The notes under the pieces were generated by a model that was not told the DNA's origin, did no database searches, and saw only the letters and a list, made by a program, of their open reading frames with translations. Positions 44,515-54,677 of a stretch of 64,000 bases of DNA are shown one piece after another. Made by a program: the position numbers and the translations under genes. Position 1 is the stretch's first letter; every line of letters starts with the position of its first letter. Location: assembly GCF_900099805.1 (NCBI RefSeq), contig NZ_FNDR01000007.1, positions 124,001-188,000 on the forward strand, read 5' to 3'. The stretch is from Variovorax sp. OV700. GTDB lineage: Bacteria > Pseudomonadota > Gammaproteobacteria > Burkholderiales > Burkholderiaceae_C.

Positions 44515-45408
44515 TCAGCCGGGCGTGAGCCCGAGCACCCAGCGCTTGAAGTGCTCCAGCGCCCCGGAAGCCGGGCGGCCTTCGGGATAGGCGAAGTAGT
44601 AGCCCTGGCGCACGTCCAGGTGCCGGTCGATCGGGATCACGAGTTCGCCGGTTCGCAATTCGCGTTCGATCAGGATGCGCGGCGCGAGGCCCACGCCCAT
44701 GCCGGCGGCCGCAGCGGCCGTCACCATGGTGAAGAGTTCGTAGCGCGGGCCGCGCGAGGCGTGCACGGTGTAGTCCCAGCCCTGCTGCGAATACCAGTCG
44801 CGCCAGGCGTGCGCGCGCGTGCCCAGGTGGACGTGGCGGCAGCGCTCGAAGGCCGATTCGTCCCATGGCCCATTGGCGTCGCGAAACGCGGGGCTGCAGA
44901 CAGGCACCATCTCGCCCTCGGAAAAGATCAGCCCGCCTTGGGTGTTGGGCCAGAACTGGTCGCCAAAATAGATGGCCGCGTCGTAGGCGTTCTCCTGGAA
45001 CGAGAAGGGCTGCGACCGTGCCGAGAGATTGACGGTGATGTTCGGATGCCGAAGGCTGAAATCGGGCAGGCGCGGAATCAGCCACTGCGTGGCGAATGTG
45101 GGCACCACGGCCACTTCGAGCACAAAACCCATGTCATGGCCGGCGCTGATCTCCAGCGTGTCGCGGCGGATCTGGTCGAGGTGGCGGCGGATGCGTGCCG
45201 CGTATTCGCGCCCCGTATCGGTGAGGGTGAGGCGCCGGCGAACGCGTGAGAAAAGCGGCACGCCCAGCCGCTGCTCAAGCGTGGCCACCTGCCGACCGAC
45301 GGCGCTTTGCGTGAGGGCCAGTTCGGCCGCCGCACGGGTGAAACTCCCCAGCCGCGCCGAGGCCTCGAAGGCTTGCAGCGCACCCAGGTTGGGAATGTCT
45401 TTTCTCAT
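44515..45408 (-). CDS. LysR-family regulator, GcvA-like
   Basis: The 297-residue protein begins with the LysR winged helix (LGALQAFEASARLGSFTRAA, LTQSAVGRQVATLEQRLGV) and has a GcvA-like effector domain (WLIPRLPDF, VPVCSPAF). It is divergent from the FAD oxidoreductase gene at 45493, with an 84-bp gap, so it probably controls that gene. The co-inducer is unknown, an amino acid being likely. Confidence 0.9.
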   Translation of the reverse strand: MRKDIPNLGALQAFEASARLGSFTRAAAELALTQSAVGRQVATLEQRLGVPLFSRVRRRLTLTDTGREYAARIRRHLDQIRRDTLEISAGHDMGFVLEVAVVPTFATQWLIPRLPDFSLRHPNITVNLSARSQPFSFQENAYDAAIYFGDQFWPNTQGGLIFSEGEMVPVCSPAFRDANGPWDESAFERCRHVHLGTRAHAWRDWYSQQGWDYTVHASRGPRYELFTMVTAAAAAGMGVGLAPRILIERELRTGELVIPIDRHLDVRQGYYFAYPEGRPASGALEHFKRWVLGLTPG

Positions 45409-45492
45409 CGTTGCTATTCTGCGGGCGGGGCTCGCGGTTTTTCGCGGCGCTTGGGACAATGACATGTCGGCGAGCAGCAAGAAAGGTATTTC

Positions 45493-46665
45493 ATGCGTCG
45501 TGTGGTGATCATCGGCGGCGGCGCCATCGGCTCCGCCATCGCCTATTTCCTGAACCGGGATCCGCAGGAGGAACCGTTCGAGGTAACCGTGGTCGAGCGC
45601 GACTTTTCGTACACGCAGGCGTCGTCGGCCCTGTCGGCCAGCTCGATCCGGCAGCAGTTTTCCACCGCCATCAACATCGAGATGTCGCTCTACGGCATCG
45701 AGTTCTTCCGCGGCCTTGGCGAAATCCTGCGGGTGGGCGACAACGTGCCCGACATCGGACTGGTCGAGCCCGGCTATCTGTACCTGGCGCCGACGGAAGG
45801 CGTCGAAGTACTGCGCGAGAACCACGCGCTGCAGAAGGCCCATGGCGTCGACGTGGCCCTGATGACGCCCGATGAACTGGAGGCACGCTTCCCGTGGATG
45901 TCGACCGAAGACATCGCGCTGGCGTCGCTGGGCCTTTCAGGTGAGGGCTGGTACGACGGCTATAGCCTGTTGCAAGCCTTTCGCAAGAAGGCCGTCTCGC
46001 AGGGGGCGCTCTACGTGCAGGCAAAGGCGACCGGTTTGAAGTGCGACGGCCATCGGGTGACGGGCGTCGAGCTCGACATCGGCAACGTGCTCCAGGCCGA
46101 CGTCGTCGTCAATGCCGCCGGTGCCTGGGCCGCCAAGGTGGCGGGCATGGCCGGCATCGACCTGCCAGTGCGTGGCCGGCGCCGCATGGTGTTCAGCTTC
46201 TCCTGTCCCGACACCCTGCCGGGCTGTCCGCTGGTGATCGATACCTCGGGCATCTGGTTTCGCCCCGAGGGCCGCCGCTTCATCTGCGGCTTTGCGCCGC
46301 CCCAGGACCGGGATCGCGACGATGCGCCGCTCGAAGTCGACTACCGGGTGTTCGACGATTTCATCTGGCCCGCACTGGCCAAGCGCGTGCCCGTCTTCGA
46401 GGCCATCCGCATGACCGGCGCATGGGCGGGCTATTACGAGATGAACCTGTTCGATCACAACGCGATCCTCGGTCTGCACCCGAACTGCGAGAACCTGTTC
46501 TTTGCGAATGGCTTCTCCGGGCACGGGCTTCAGCACTGCCCGGCAACGGGGCGCGGAATCGCCGAACTCATCCGCTACGGCGAGTACCGCAGCCTCGATC
46601 TGTCGCCGGTTTCGTTCGCGCGGATTCTGGAGAACCGGCCGTTGCTCGAGAAGAACGTGATCTAG
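45493..46665 (+). CDS. FAD-dependent oxidoreductase, DAO family
   Basis: The 390-residue protein has MRRVVIIGGGAIGSAIAYFL (FAD) and DAO-family segments ADVVVNAAGAWAAKVAGMAG, RRRMVFSFSCPD and NLFFANGFSGHGLQHCPATG. Relatives oxidise secondary or D-amino acids (sarcosine, D-amino acid, hydroxyproline). GFSGHG-LQ with the late Gly-rich segment resembles FOXRED1-like oxidases. Likely under the divergent LysR regulator. Substrate not evident. Confidence 0.87.
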   Translation: MRRVVIIGGGAIGSAIAYFLNRDPQEEPFEVTVVERDFSYTQASSALSASSIRQQFSTAINIEMSLYGIEFFRGLGEILRVGDNVPDIGLVEPGYLYLAPTEGVEVLRENHALQKAHGVDVALMTPDELEARFPWMSTEDIALASLGLSGEGWYDGYSLLQAFRKKAVSQGALYVQAKATGLKCDGHRVTGVELDIGNVLQADVVVNAAGAWAAKVAGMAGIDLPVRGRRRMVFSFSCPDTLPGCPLVIDTSGIWFRPEGRRFICGFAPPQDRDRDDAPLEVDYRVFDDFIWPALAKRVPVFEAIRMTGAWAGYYEMNLFDHNAILGLHPNCENLFFANGFSGHGLQHCPATGRGIAELIRYGEYRSLDLSPVSFARILENRPLLEKNVI

Positions 46666-46716
46666 CCGGAGGCCAGGCACAGGCGTAGGATCGTTTCAAG
46701 CGAGGGTCACAGCATC

Positions 46717-47748
46717 ATGACTGAACAGGCATTGATCGATACCGCACAAGCGCTGGTCGCAGGAGACAAGGGGCTGCTCGCCATGGACGAGAGCAACGCC
46801 ACCTGCCACAAGCGCTTCGCCAAACTGAACATTCCCCAAACCGAAGACGCGCGGCGCGATTGGCGCGAGCTGATCGTTACCACGCCGGGCCTGGGCGCAT
46901 GCATCAGCGGTGCGATCCTCTTCGACGAAACCATCCGGCAACGAACCAGCGCGGGCGCGTCCTTCGTCTCGGCGCTCGACGCGGTGGGCATCATTCCCGG
47001 CATCAAGGTCGACACCGGTGCGAAGCCGCTGGCGGGCCATCCGGGCGAGACGGTCACCGAAGGCCTGGACGGCCTGCGCGAGCGGCTGGCCGAGTACGCC
47101 GGCATGGGCGCGCGTTTTGCCAAATGGCGCGGCGTCATCACGCCGGGCGCCGGCTTGCCCAGCCGGGCATGCATCGAGGTGAATGCCCACGCGCTGGCCC
47201 GCTACGCGGCCCTGTGCCAAGAAGCCGGACTCGTTCCCGTCGTCGAGCCCGAAGTGCTGATGGAAGGCGACCATTCCCTGGCGCGCTGCGCGGAAATCAC
47301 GGAAGACACGCTGCACGCGGTCTTCGCCCAGCTGCGCTTGCAGGGTGTGCTGCTCGAAGGCATGCTCCTGAAGCCGAACATGGTGCTGCCCGGGCAAGCC
47401 TGTCCGCAGCAGGAGAGCGTGGAAGAAGTCGCTGACGCAACGGTCACGTGCCTGTTGCGCACCGTGCCTGCCGCAGTGCCGGGAATCGCTTTTCTCTCGG
47501 GCGGCCAATCGTCGCAGCTCGCGTCCGCCCGGCTGAATGCGATGAACCAGAGATTCAAGTCGCGGCTGCCCTGGGCGCTGGCGTTCTCATATTCGCGCGC
47601 CGTTCAGCAACCGGCCCTGGATGCCTGGAAAGGCGACTCCGCCAATGTGGAGGCCGCGCAGAAGGCGCTCGTGCATCGCGCGCGGTGCAACCAGGCGGCA
47701 CGCCGCGGCAACTACGATGCGACGGCGGACGCGCCGAGAGGCGCCTGA
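46717..47748 (+). CDS. Class I fructose-bisphosphate aldolase
   Basis: The 343-residue protein is a eukaryote-type class I aldolase: GLLAMDESNATCHKRFAKL, VDTGAKPLAGHPGE, MGARFAKWRGVI, PVVEPEVLMEGDH, LEGMLLKPNMVLPG (Schiff-base lysine) and FLSGGQSSQLASARLNAM. It interconverts fructose 1,6-bisphosphate with the triose phosphates. Length is slightly short of the usual 350-360. It stands alone, and ends 3 bases before the convergent msrA gene. Confidence 0.94.
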   Translation: MTEQALIDTAQALVAGDKGLLAMDESNATCHKRFAKLNIPQTEDARRDWRELIVTTPGLGACISGAILFDETIRQRTSAGASFVSALDAVGIIPGIKVDTGAKPLAGHPGETVTEGLDGLRERLAEYAGMGARFAKWRGVITPGAGLPSRACIEVNAHALARYAALCQEAGLVPVVEPEVLMEGDHSLARCAEITEDTLHAVFAQLRLQGVLLEGMLLKPNMVLPGQACPQQESVEEVADATVTCLLRTVPAAVPGIAFLSGGQSSQLASARLNAMNQRFKSRLPWALAFSYSRAVQQPALDAWKGDSANVEAAQKALVHRARCNQAARRGNYDATADAPRGA

Positions 47749-47750
47749 AT

Positions 47751-48452
47751 TCACCCGCTCTTTGCCGGGTTCACAAGCACGGGCGTCGCCCGGTAGCTCT
47801 CCGGAAACAGCTTCTTGAGGTTCTCGAGCTTCGGCATGTCGTAGATCACGATGTAGCCGTATTTCGGATTGCGAGTAAGAAAGTCCTGGTGATAGGCCTC
47901 GGCCGCATAGAACGGCTTCGACATTTCGATGGTGGTCGCCAGCGGCTTGCCAAAGGTCTTGGACTGGTTCAGCTGCGCGATGTAATCCCTCGCCACGCGG
48001 GCCTGCTCGATGTTCTCGGCAAACACAGTGGAGCGGTATTGAGGGCCCGTGTCCGGACCCTGCCGGTTAAGCTCGGTCGGGTCGTGCGCCACCGAAAAAA
48101 AGATCTGCAGCAGCTTGCCGTAGCTGATCTGCTTCGGGTCGTAGACGATGCGCACCGATTCGGCATGTCCTGTGCGGCCGGAACCCACCTGTTCATAGCG
48201 CGCGGTCTTCGCGTCGCCGCCGGCATAGCCCGACACGGCGATGTTCACGCCCTTGACGCGCTGGAATATGCCTTGCACGCCCCAGAAGCAGCCGCCGGCG
48301 AACACGGCGGTTTCGTATATCGCAGTCGGCGGCGTCATCACGTCGAACCTGGGCGGGGGCACGCGGCGCGCCGGCTCGGCGAACGAGGGTGCGGCGTGCC
48401 AGGCCAGGGCTGCGGCCATCAGCGTGCCGGCGGCGAGTGCGAGGAGTCTCAT
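47751..48452 (-). CDS. msrA: Exported peptide-methionine (S)-S-oxide reductase
   Basis: The 233-residue protein starts with a signal sequence (LLALAAGTLMAAALAWHAAPS), then the MsrA core with catalytic AVFAGGCFWGVQGIF, GYAGGDAKTARYEQVGSGRT and AEAYHQDFL. It would repair methionine sulfoxide in periplasmic proteins. I chose the ATG at 48452 because it begins the signal peptide. Resolving cysteines downstream are not evident, so it may rely on an external reductant. Confidence 0.93.
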   Translation of the reverse strand: MRLLALAAGTLMAAALAWHAAPSFAEPARRVPPPRFDVMTPPTAIYETAVFAGGCFWGVQGIFQRVKGVNIAVSGYAGGDAKTARYEQVGSGRTGHAESVRIVYDPKQISYGKLLQIFFSVAHDPTELNRQGPDTGPQYRSTVFAENIEQARVARDYIAQLNQSKTFGKPLATTIEMSKPFYAAEAYHQDFLTRNPKYGYIVIYDMPKLENLKKLFPESYRATPVLVNPAKSG

Positions 48453-48587
48453 GCGTCGTCCTTCAAGGCGTTCGGTGCCACGCCGATGGTGCGACATTGC
48501 CGCCGTTTCCAACGGGCGTCAATGTCGCTTCCCCGCCTCTTGCCGCGCGAGACTTAGCCCGCCGGTCACATGCCGATCACATCCCGA

Positions 48588-50093
48588 TCAGGGCGGGCAG
48601 GGGCGTGCGGCGGCTGCGCCCGGCCGGGTCGCCTTGCTGGTGGTGCCTTCGTCCACAGTGCCCAGCGGGCGCGTGAACGTGCAGCCATAGGCCGGGTCTG
48701 CCACGGTGGACGCGGTGACCACGTCGTCGCCCGCCGGCTTCACGCCGTCGCGCTCCCACTTGACCATGGCGTCGAAGGCCTCGACCTGCTCGGCCAGGGT
48801 GAAGTCGCAGTGCGAGATGCCGCGAACCGCGCGCTGCACCAGCCAGCCGCTGTTGCCCTTGGCGGCCACGCGCTGGTTGTAGATCTGCTCCATGCTGAAG
48901 GGCACGTAGAGGTCGCCCAGCGTGTGCAGCGTGACCACCGGAATCTTGAATTCGCCGTTGGCCTTGGGGATCCAGCGCAGGCCGTCGGTGCGCAGGCGGT
49001 TGGCGTCGGCCGCCGCCGTCAGCTTGAGCACGGAGGCGTTCAGCGCGGTGGTCCCTGGCTCGTCGCCGTCGATGGTGTAGGTGAAGCGGTTGGTGTCGAG
49101 CGTGCTCCTGTTCAGGATGCCGTTGACCGTGCCGTCGCTGCCGAACACGCCCCACACCGCCGCGAACGAGCCGCCCTGCGTGAAGCCGAGGTCGAACATC
49201 GGCCGTTCGCCCCCGGTGAGGTTCTTCACCACCGAGGCGAACTTCAAACCGGTGGCCGTCGGCGTGCCCGGGAAGGCGGTGTAGAGCGTGCCGGTGACCT
49301 GGGCCTTGATGTCCGACCAGTTGACGGTGGGGTACTTGGGCAACCCGGCCAGCGCCTGCGCGGCGACCTGTGCGCCCGAGAAATAGTCGAACAGCTCGGT
49401 GTCGCCGAGCACGCCGCACATCGGCACCGCGCCGTTGTACTTCACCTTGTGATTGGCCGTGGCGTAGGCCTCGTCCTCGATGGCCGCCGCGGTGATGTGG
49501 CCGCCCATCGAGTGGCCCGTGATGTAGAGCCTCGACGGCGCCGCGAGCTCGCGGCCGTTGGCCTTGGCGATCGCGTTGAACTGCAGGGCAAGTGCATTGG
49601 TGTCTTCCACGCCGGCGCGTACGTCGTAGAAATTCTTGCTGTAGCTCGAGGCGGCCCAGGCGTAGCCGTTCTGGATCAGGTAGCGGCGGATCGAAGGATT
49701 GTTCACCACCAGCAGGTTGACGTCGCCGGCATAGCCGTGCGCGTACATCACGAGCTTGCCGTTCCAGTTGGCGGGCACTTCGACGCGATATTGCGCGCCG
49801 CCCAGCATGCCGGCCCAACGGCTGGTGGTAGCGTTGTCGATGGTGTCGCCGGCATCGGCCGCGAGCGCCGCAAAAGTGGTGGCGGCCGGATCGGCGGGCG
49901 CGAAGGAATTGCGGCTGTCCTGCAGCCGCGTCTCTTCAGGCGGCGGCGGAGGAGGGGGCGGTGCTGGAGGCGCGGGAGCCGGTGCCGGCGGCAGCGGCGT
50001 GAAGGCAAAACCGTTGCCTCCGCCGCCCCCGCCGCAGGATGCGACGGCAAGGCTGGCTGCGAGGGCAAGAAATGTCAGGCGCGCTGAATGCAT
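48588..50093 (-). CDS. Alpha/beta-hydrolase lipoprotein
   Basis: The 501-residue precursor has a lipoprotein signal (LAASLAVASCGGG, lipobox ending in Cys) and a long Pro/Ala linker at about 33-53. The hydrolase domain follows: LVMYAHGYAG (oxyanion), ITGHSMGGHITAA with the nucleophile serine, and GISHCDF with a likely catalytic His. It would sit in the outer membrane or periplasm and hydrolyse an ester or polyester. The exact substrate is unknown. It stands alone. Confidence 0.85.
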   Translation of the reverse strand: MHSARLTFLALAASLAVASCGGGGGGNGFAFTPLPPAPAPAPPAPPPPPPPPEETRLQDSRNSFAPADPAATTFAALAADAGDTIDNATTSRWAGMLGGAQYRVEVPANWNGKLVMYAHGYAGDVNLLVVNNPSIRRYLIQNGYAWAASSYSKNFYDVRAGVEDTNALALQFNAIAKANGRELAAPSRLYITGHSMGGHITAAAIEDEAYATANHKVKYNGAVPMCGVLGDTELFDYFSGAQVAAQALAGLPKYPTVNWSDIKAQVTGTLYTAFPGTPTATGLKFASVVKNLTGGERPMFDLGFTQGGSFAAVWGVFGSDGTVNGILNRSTLDTNRFTYTIDGDEPGTTALNASVLKLTAAADANRLRTDGLRWIPKANGEFKIPVVTLHTLGDLYVPFSMEQIYNQRVAAKGNSGWLVQRAVRGISHCDFTLAEQVEAFDAMVKWERDGVKPAGDDVVTASTVADPAYGCTFTRPLGTVDEGTTSKATRPGAAAARPCPP

Positions 50094-50289
50094 GAGGTGT
50101 CTCTCTCCGTTTTCTTGGTGTTGGGAAGAAGCCCGGCACAGCGGAGCCTCACCCGACCGTAGAGAACGACCGTGCTATTTCGCTGAACCGGCGGGGCAGG
50201 GTAGGGGCGTTGCCGGGCGCGCCGGTCCGGGCTTTCCCGTAGCTGCTATCTCCTGCGCGACACCCGCGTGACACCCGCGCGGGAGGGTT

Positions 50290-51192
50290 TCAGCCTTCCT
50301 TGCGCCGCGTCACCACCACCGTGGCCTCGAGGCCGTCGTAGGCCTCGGCATCGCCATACCAGCTGCCGGAGATCGGCGCGGCCTGCGCCGGGTCGCGCGT
50401 GACGCCGACGCGGATCAGCTGCCCGCTGCCCATGAGGTTGTTGGTGGGATCGAAGGCGAGCCAGCCGATGCCTGGAAGATAGGCCTGCAGCCAGGCGTGC
50501 GTGGTGCCGGCGCCGGTCATCGATTCGCCGGGCGCCTGGGCCGCGCGGTCGAGCGCGGCATCGTAGAGATAGCCGGAGACAAAGCGGGTGGCAATGCCCA
50601 GGCGCCGCGCGGCCTCCATCATCAAGAGCGCGTAGTCGCGGCAGCTGCCACTGCCGAGCGCCAGCGTTTGCAGCGGCGTCTGCGTGCCTTCCTCGTCGCG
50701 CGCCTTGTATTCGAGGCTCTGGCCGATGTGCGCGTTCATGCGCGCAAGCACTTCGCGCGTGCTGTTGGGCTGGTCGGTGTGCAGGAACTGGTGGGCCCAG
50801 CGGATCAGGGTTCCACCCGCATCGTCGTCATGGTGCGGCCGCAAGTAATGCTCCAGGTCGAGGCGCTCCTGTACCGTATAGGCAAAGGGCAGGAACTCGG
50901 CCGCAGGGTCGAGCGCGAGCTGGTCTTGCTGCGCCGGCACGTGCTCGATGGTGAAGGAGCACACGATGCGCAGCTCCGTGGCCTCGCCCATGGGTTGCAC
51001 CAGCGCGACCGAGTTCGAATGCGGGTCCTGGATCAGCCGCGTGAACGACTGCGGGCTCACCTGCAGGTCGGTGGCCAGCACCCGAAGGTCGTGGCTGTCG
51101 CGCGGCCGGAACATGACGCGGTGCAGCCCGAAGGTCACCGGTTTCTTGTAGCGGTAGACGGTGGTGTGCGTGATGTCGTATTGGATGGCCAT
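50290..51192 (-). CDS. Transglutaminase-like cysteine protease domain protein
   Basis: The 300-residue protein has the Bact_transglu_N domain (YDITHTTVYRYKKPVTFGLH) and a transglutaminase-like core with the triad in GSGSCRDYALLMMEAARRLG (Cys), GTTHAWLQAYLPG (His) and WLAFDPTNN (Asp). No signal peptide is seen, so it is cytoplasmic. Such proteins are probably amidases or peptidases; in many bacteria they occur with alpha-E and circularly permuted ATP-grasp proteins, which are absent here. Confidence 0.88.
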   Translation of the reverse strand: MAIQYDITHTTVYRYKKPVTFGLHRVMFRPRDSHDLRVLATDLQVSPQSFTRLIQDPHSNSVALVQPMGEATELRIVCSFTIEHVPAQQDQLALDPAAEFLPFAYTVQERLDLEHYLRPHHDDDAGGTLIRWAHQFLHTDQPNSTREVLARMNAHIGQSLEYKARDEEGTQTPLQTLALGSGSCRDYALLMMEAARRLGIATRFVSGYLYDAALDRAAQAPGESMTGAGTTHAWLQAYLPGIGWLAFDPTNNLMGSGQLIRVGVTRDPAQAAPISGSWYGDAEAYDGLEATVVVTRRKEG

Positions 51193-51271
51193 GCGGAGCA
51201 TTCTCACGTGTTGACGTGGGCCATGGTTGCTGCGGGCGGTCAGATGCCGCCGAATGCCGGGAAATGTGCGC

Positions 51272-53110
51272 CTAAGCCCGTGTGCGCTGCGTGCCCAGCG
51301 CCTTCGCCAGGTTGACCGGCAACGGCAGCGGTTCCCCATGCCATTGGGCGGCCAGCAGCTCCGCGCACAGGGCCGCGAAGCTGAGCCCGCGCGAGCCCAG
51401 GGCGGTGCATGCCCACAGGCCGTCCTCGTCCAGCGGGCCGACCAGCGGGCGGCGGTCGCCGGAGGCGCAACGCACGCCGACCCAGGCGTTGGCCTCGCCG
51501 CGATCGAAGCTGGCGGCCAACCCTGCGGCGGCGGGGTGCAGCCGTTTCAGGCGCTCGCGGTTTGCGGCGGCGTCGGCGTCGTTCGGCGCGAGCTCGGTGC
51601 TGTCCCGGTCGAAGGTGGCGCCAGCGAGCCAGAGCAGGGCGTCTTCCCCTTCGGGCACATGGGCGATCAGGTGGCCGTCGCCGTTGAGCGGCGTGGCGGG
51701 CAGCGCGAGTTCGCCCGTCATGCGCCCCCACGCGACCTGCCCGCGCACCGGCTGCAGTGGAAGCTGGGGTGCGAAGCGCCCCGATTCGAAGCCCGCGGCA
51801 ACGACGATGCGGTCGGCTTCGGCCAGCAACCGGCCGTCGTCGCCGAACAGCTGCCACACCGCCGCGCTGTGTGAAACGCGCGCGACCGCAGCATTGCCGC
51901 GAAACTCGACGCCCGGCTCGCGCAGCCACGCCTCGATCAAACGCGAAGGACGCACCCAGCCCGCACGTGCGTGCCAGAGCGCGGGCGTATCGGCAGGCAG
52001 GCCTGTCTCCGCCAATTGCGCCGTGCTTGCGGGCCACGACTCATTGGGGCCGCTGTCGCTCCATTCGGCGGGCACCCGCGTGTCGCCCTCGGGCCGGCGC
52101 TCCAGCACGCCGCTGGCGCGCCAATCACGGCCTTGCGCCAGCAGGCGTTCCAGTTCGATCCACGTGGCGCGAATGCCGGCGCGCGTGAGCCGCGACAGCA
52201 GGGCGTCGTCGGGCGAGACATGCGGCGCCATCACGCCGACCGGCAGGCCCGAAGCGCCGGCGGCCGGGCGATCGGCCGCATCGAGCACCGTCACCTGCCA
52301 GCCGCGCCGTGCCAGGCTCGCCGCCACGGCAGCGCCGGCCAGCCCGGCACCGATGACCGCGCAGCGCCCGGGGGCCTCGATGTGTTCGGCCGCAGGGCCG
52401 CGGCGGCGCACCGTCCACGCAGGCGCGAATACGCCGGCGAGGCAGTCGCGCTTGGGCGGCAGGCCTTCGCGCCTTTCAAGCTGAAAGCCGTTCTGAGAGA
52501 GTGCGTCCCGCACTGCGCGGGCATAGGTCCAGGTGGCAAGGCCGGTGCCCTGGCGTGCAAAGCGCGACACGGCTTTCAGCGTGTCGGGCGACCACATCGC
52601 GGGGTTCTGCTGCGGGCTGAAGCCGTCGAGAAAAATGCTGTCGGCCTCGAAGCGCTGCGCGCGCAGCATGGCCTGCACATCGCCGATGCACAGCGTGAGC
52701 AAGACCCGGCCCTGGTCGAAGGCCAGCCGGTGAAAGCCCGGCAGCAGCCCCTGCCACTGGGCGGCCAGTTCCTTGGCCAACAAAGCCAGCTCGGGATAGG
52801 CCCCGGCAGCGCGCAAGAGGTCTTCGGGACCGACCGGGTGCGCTTCTACCGAGACGAAATGCAGCAGCCTCGGCCGGTTGGCGTCCGCACGCCAAGCCTG
52901 CCAGGTTGTCAGAAAATTGAGTCCGAGCCCGAATCCAGTTTCGAGAATCCGCCATTGCGGCCGTCCGGCCCAGGCTTCAGGCAGGCCGCAGCCGCCCAAA
53001 AACACATGGCGCGACTGCGCCAGGGCTCCGGTTTCGGTGTGGTAGATGTCGTCGAAGCGCTCGCTGTAGGGCACGCCGTCGGCGCGCCAGGCGACGGGCT
53101 CGGCGGCCAA
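51272..53110 (-). CDS. mnmC: Bifunctional tRNA mnm5s2U biosynthesis protein MnmC
   Basis: MnmC finishes the 5-methylaminomethyl-2-thiouridine at the tRNA wobble base. The 612-residue fusion has an N-terminal SAM methyltransferase (ETGFGLGLNFLTTWQAW, DSIFLDGFSPQQNPAMW) and a C-terminal FAD oxidase domain starting CAVIGAGLAGAAVAASL at about 254. Start is TTG, 7 bases after the yggX stop, and gives the usual N-terminus (VAWRADGVPYSERFDDIYH). Domain order and length are normal. Confidence 0.93.
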   Translation of the reverse strand: MAAEPVAWRADGVPYSERFDDIYHTETGALAQSRHVFLGGCGLPEAWAGRPQWRILETGFGLGLNFLTTWQAWRADANRPRLLHFVSVEAHPVGPEDLLRAAGAYPELALLAKELAAQWQGLLPGFHRLAFDQGRVLLTLCIGDVQAMLRAQRFEADSIFLDGFSPQQNPAMWSPDTLKAVSRFARQGTGLATWTYARAVRDALSQNGFQLERREGLPPKRDCLAGVFAPAWTVRRRGPAAEHIEAPGRCAVIGAGLAGAAVAASLARRGWQVTVLDAADRPAAGASGLPVGVMAPHVSPDDALLSRLTRAGIRATWIELERLLAQGRDWRASGVLERRPEGDTRVPAEWSDSGPNESWPASTAQLAETGLPADTPALWHARAGWVRPSRLIEAWLREPGVEFRGNAAVARVSHSAAVWQLFGDDGRLLAEADRIVVAAGFESGRFAPQLPLQPVRGQVAWGRMTGELALPATPLNGDGHLIAHVPEGEDALLWLAGATFDRDSTELAPNDADAAANRERLKRLHPAAAGLAASFDRGEANAWVGVRCASGDRRPLVGPLDEDGLWACTALGSRGLSFAALCAELLAAQWHGEPLPLPVNLAKALGTQRTRA

Positions 53111-53117
53111 GGCGGGC

Positions 53118-53390
53118 TCAGTTCGAGGGGGGAACGTAGCCCTGGGCGACGTCGGCGCCTTCGCCGAAGAAGTGCTTTTCCATCTGGCGGGCCAGGTACT
53201 GGCGGGCGCGCAGATCGGCCAGATTCAGCCGGTTTTCATTCACCAGCATGGTCTGCTGCTTGAGCCAGGCGGCCCAGGCTTCCTTGCTGACGTTCTCCCA
53301 CAGGCGCTTGCCCAGTTCCCCAGGATAGGGCGGGAAGTCGAGCCCTTCGGCCTCTTTGCCGAGTTTGATGCACTGAACCATGCGTGCCAT
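53118..53390 (-). CDS. yggX: YggX-type Fe(II)-trafficking protein
   Basis: The 90-residue protein matches YggX closely: [40 protein letters not shown] and [20 protein letters not shown]. The family protects FeS enzymes from oxidative damage. It is directly upstream of mnmC on the same strand. Confidence 0.96.
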   Translation of the reverse strand: MARMVQCIKLGKEAEGLDFPPYPGELGKRLWENVSKEAWAAWLKQQTMLVNENRLNLADLRARQYLARQMEKHFFGEGADVAQGYVPPSN

Positions 53391-53476
53391 TTTTGATGCC
53401 TCTGATGGGGAAAGCGGTTGCTTAGTTGATTTTGCTATTTAGAACTGAGAACTCGGTCGTTCCAGTTTCTATATGT

Positions 53477-53491
53477 CGTATTCAGAATACG
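53477..53491. promoter_or_regulatory. Perfect 15-bp palindrome upstream of the sulfate-binding protein gene
   Basis: CGTATTCAGAATACG has 7-bp arms around one central base and lies 36 bases before the ATG at 53527, in an A/T-rich leader. A sulfur-starvation regulator such as CysB or Cbl could bind it; this is a guess from context. Confidence 0.4.
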
Positions 53492-53526
53492 TGGCTTCAT
53501 CGATATGCCTTTTTGAGCCAGACACC

Positions 53527-54555
53527 ATGAGCCTTCGCCGCGACTTTATCAAGCTTTCCCTGGGGGCCGGCGTGGCCGGTGCCATGGCCCTGACGGCATT
53601 GCCGTCGTTTGCGCAGGGCGGCGCCCCCGTGACGCTGCTCAACGTGTCCTACGACCCGACGCGCGAGCTCTACGTCGACTACAACCGCGCGTTCGCGAAA
53701 TACTGGAAGGCCAAGACCGGCCAGGACGTGAGCATCAAGCAGTCGCACGGCGGCTCGGGCAAGCAGGCCCGGTCGATCATCGACGGCATCGATGCCGACG
53801 TGGCCACGCTGGCGCTGGGCGGCGACATCGACGCGCTGGTCACGCACGGCGGCGTGGTCAAGGCCGATTGGCAGAAGCGCCTGCCGCAGAACTCTGCGCC
53901 CTACACCTCGACCATCGTGTTCCTGGTGAAGAAGGGCAACCCCAAGGGCCTGAAGGACTGGGACGACCTCGTCAAGCCGGGCGTGCAGGTGATCACGCCC
54001 AATCCCAAGACCTCGGGCGGCGCCCGCTGGAACTACCTGGCCGCCTGGGAGTTTGCCAAGCGAAAGTACGGCAGCGACGCCAAGGCCAAGGAATACATCG
54101 GTAGCCTGTTCAAGAACGTGCCCGTGCTGGACACCGGCGCGCGCGGCTCCACCATCACCTTCGTGCAGCGGGGCGTCGGCGACGTGCTGCTGGCCTGGGA
54201 GAACGAAGCCTTCCTGGCGCTGAAGGAATTCGGTGCAGAGAAGTTCGAGATCGTGGTGCCTTCCATTTCCATCCTGGCCGAGCCCACGGTGGCGGTGGTC
54301 GACAAGGTGGTCGACAAGAAGGGCACCCGCGCCGTGGCGGAGGAATACCTCAAGTACCTGTATTCCGACGAAGGCCAGGACATTGCGGGCCGCAACTTCT
54401 ACCGCCCGACCTCGGAAAAGGCCAAGGCCAAGTACGACAAGCAGTTTCCCAAGCTGACGCTGGTAACCATCGACCAGGCGTTCGGTGGCTGGGCGAAGGC
54501 CGACAAGGCGCACTTCGCGGACGGCGGTTCGTTCGACCAGATCTACACGAAGTAG
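53527..54555 (+). CDS. sbp: Periplasmic sulfate-binding protein
   Basis: The 342-residue Sbp/CysP protein has a signal peptide ([20 protein letters not shown]), then [40 protein letters not shown] and [16 protein letters not shown], all conserved in sulfate and thiosulfate receptors. No cysTWA permease genes follow, so it must work with a transporter encoded elsewhere. I used the ATG that opens the signal peptide rather than one upstream. Confidence 0.94.
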   Translation: MSLRRDFIKLSLGAGVAGAMALTALPSFAQGGAPVTLLNVSYDPTRELYVDYNRAFAKYWKAKTGQDVSIKQSHGGSGKQARSIIDGIDADVATLALGGDIDALVTHGGVVKADWQKRLPQNSAPYTSTIVFLVKKGNPKGLKDWDDLVKPGVQVITPNPKTSGGARWNYLAAWEFAKRKYGSDAKAKEYIGSLFKNVPVLDTGARGSTITFVQRGVGDVLLAWENEAFLALKEFGAEKFEIVVPSISILAEPTVAVVDKVVDKKGTRAVAEEYLKYLYSDEGQDIAGRNFYRPTSEKAKAKYDKQFPKLTLVTIDQAFGGWAKADKAHFADGGSFDQIYTK

Positions 54556-54677
54556 CGCGCCCACGCTTCGCGCACTTTTGAGGTTGCTGTGTCCAGCCCC
54601 TGCCGGGGCGGGCAGGCCGCCGCTCGCGTCGAGGCTTCTCGTGTCATAGCTCGCACAATTACCAACGAAAGCCATCT

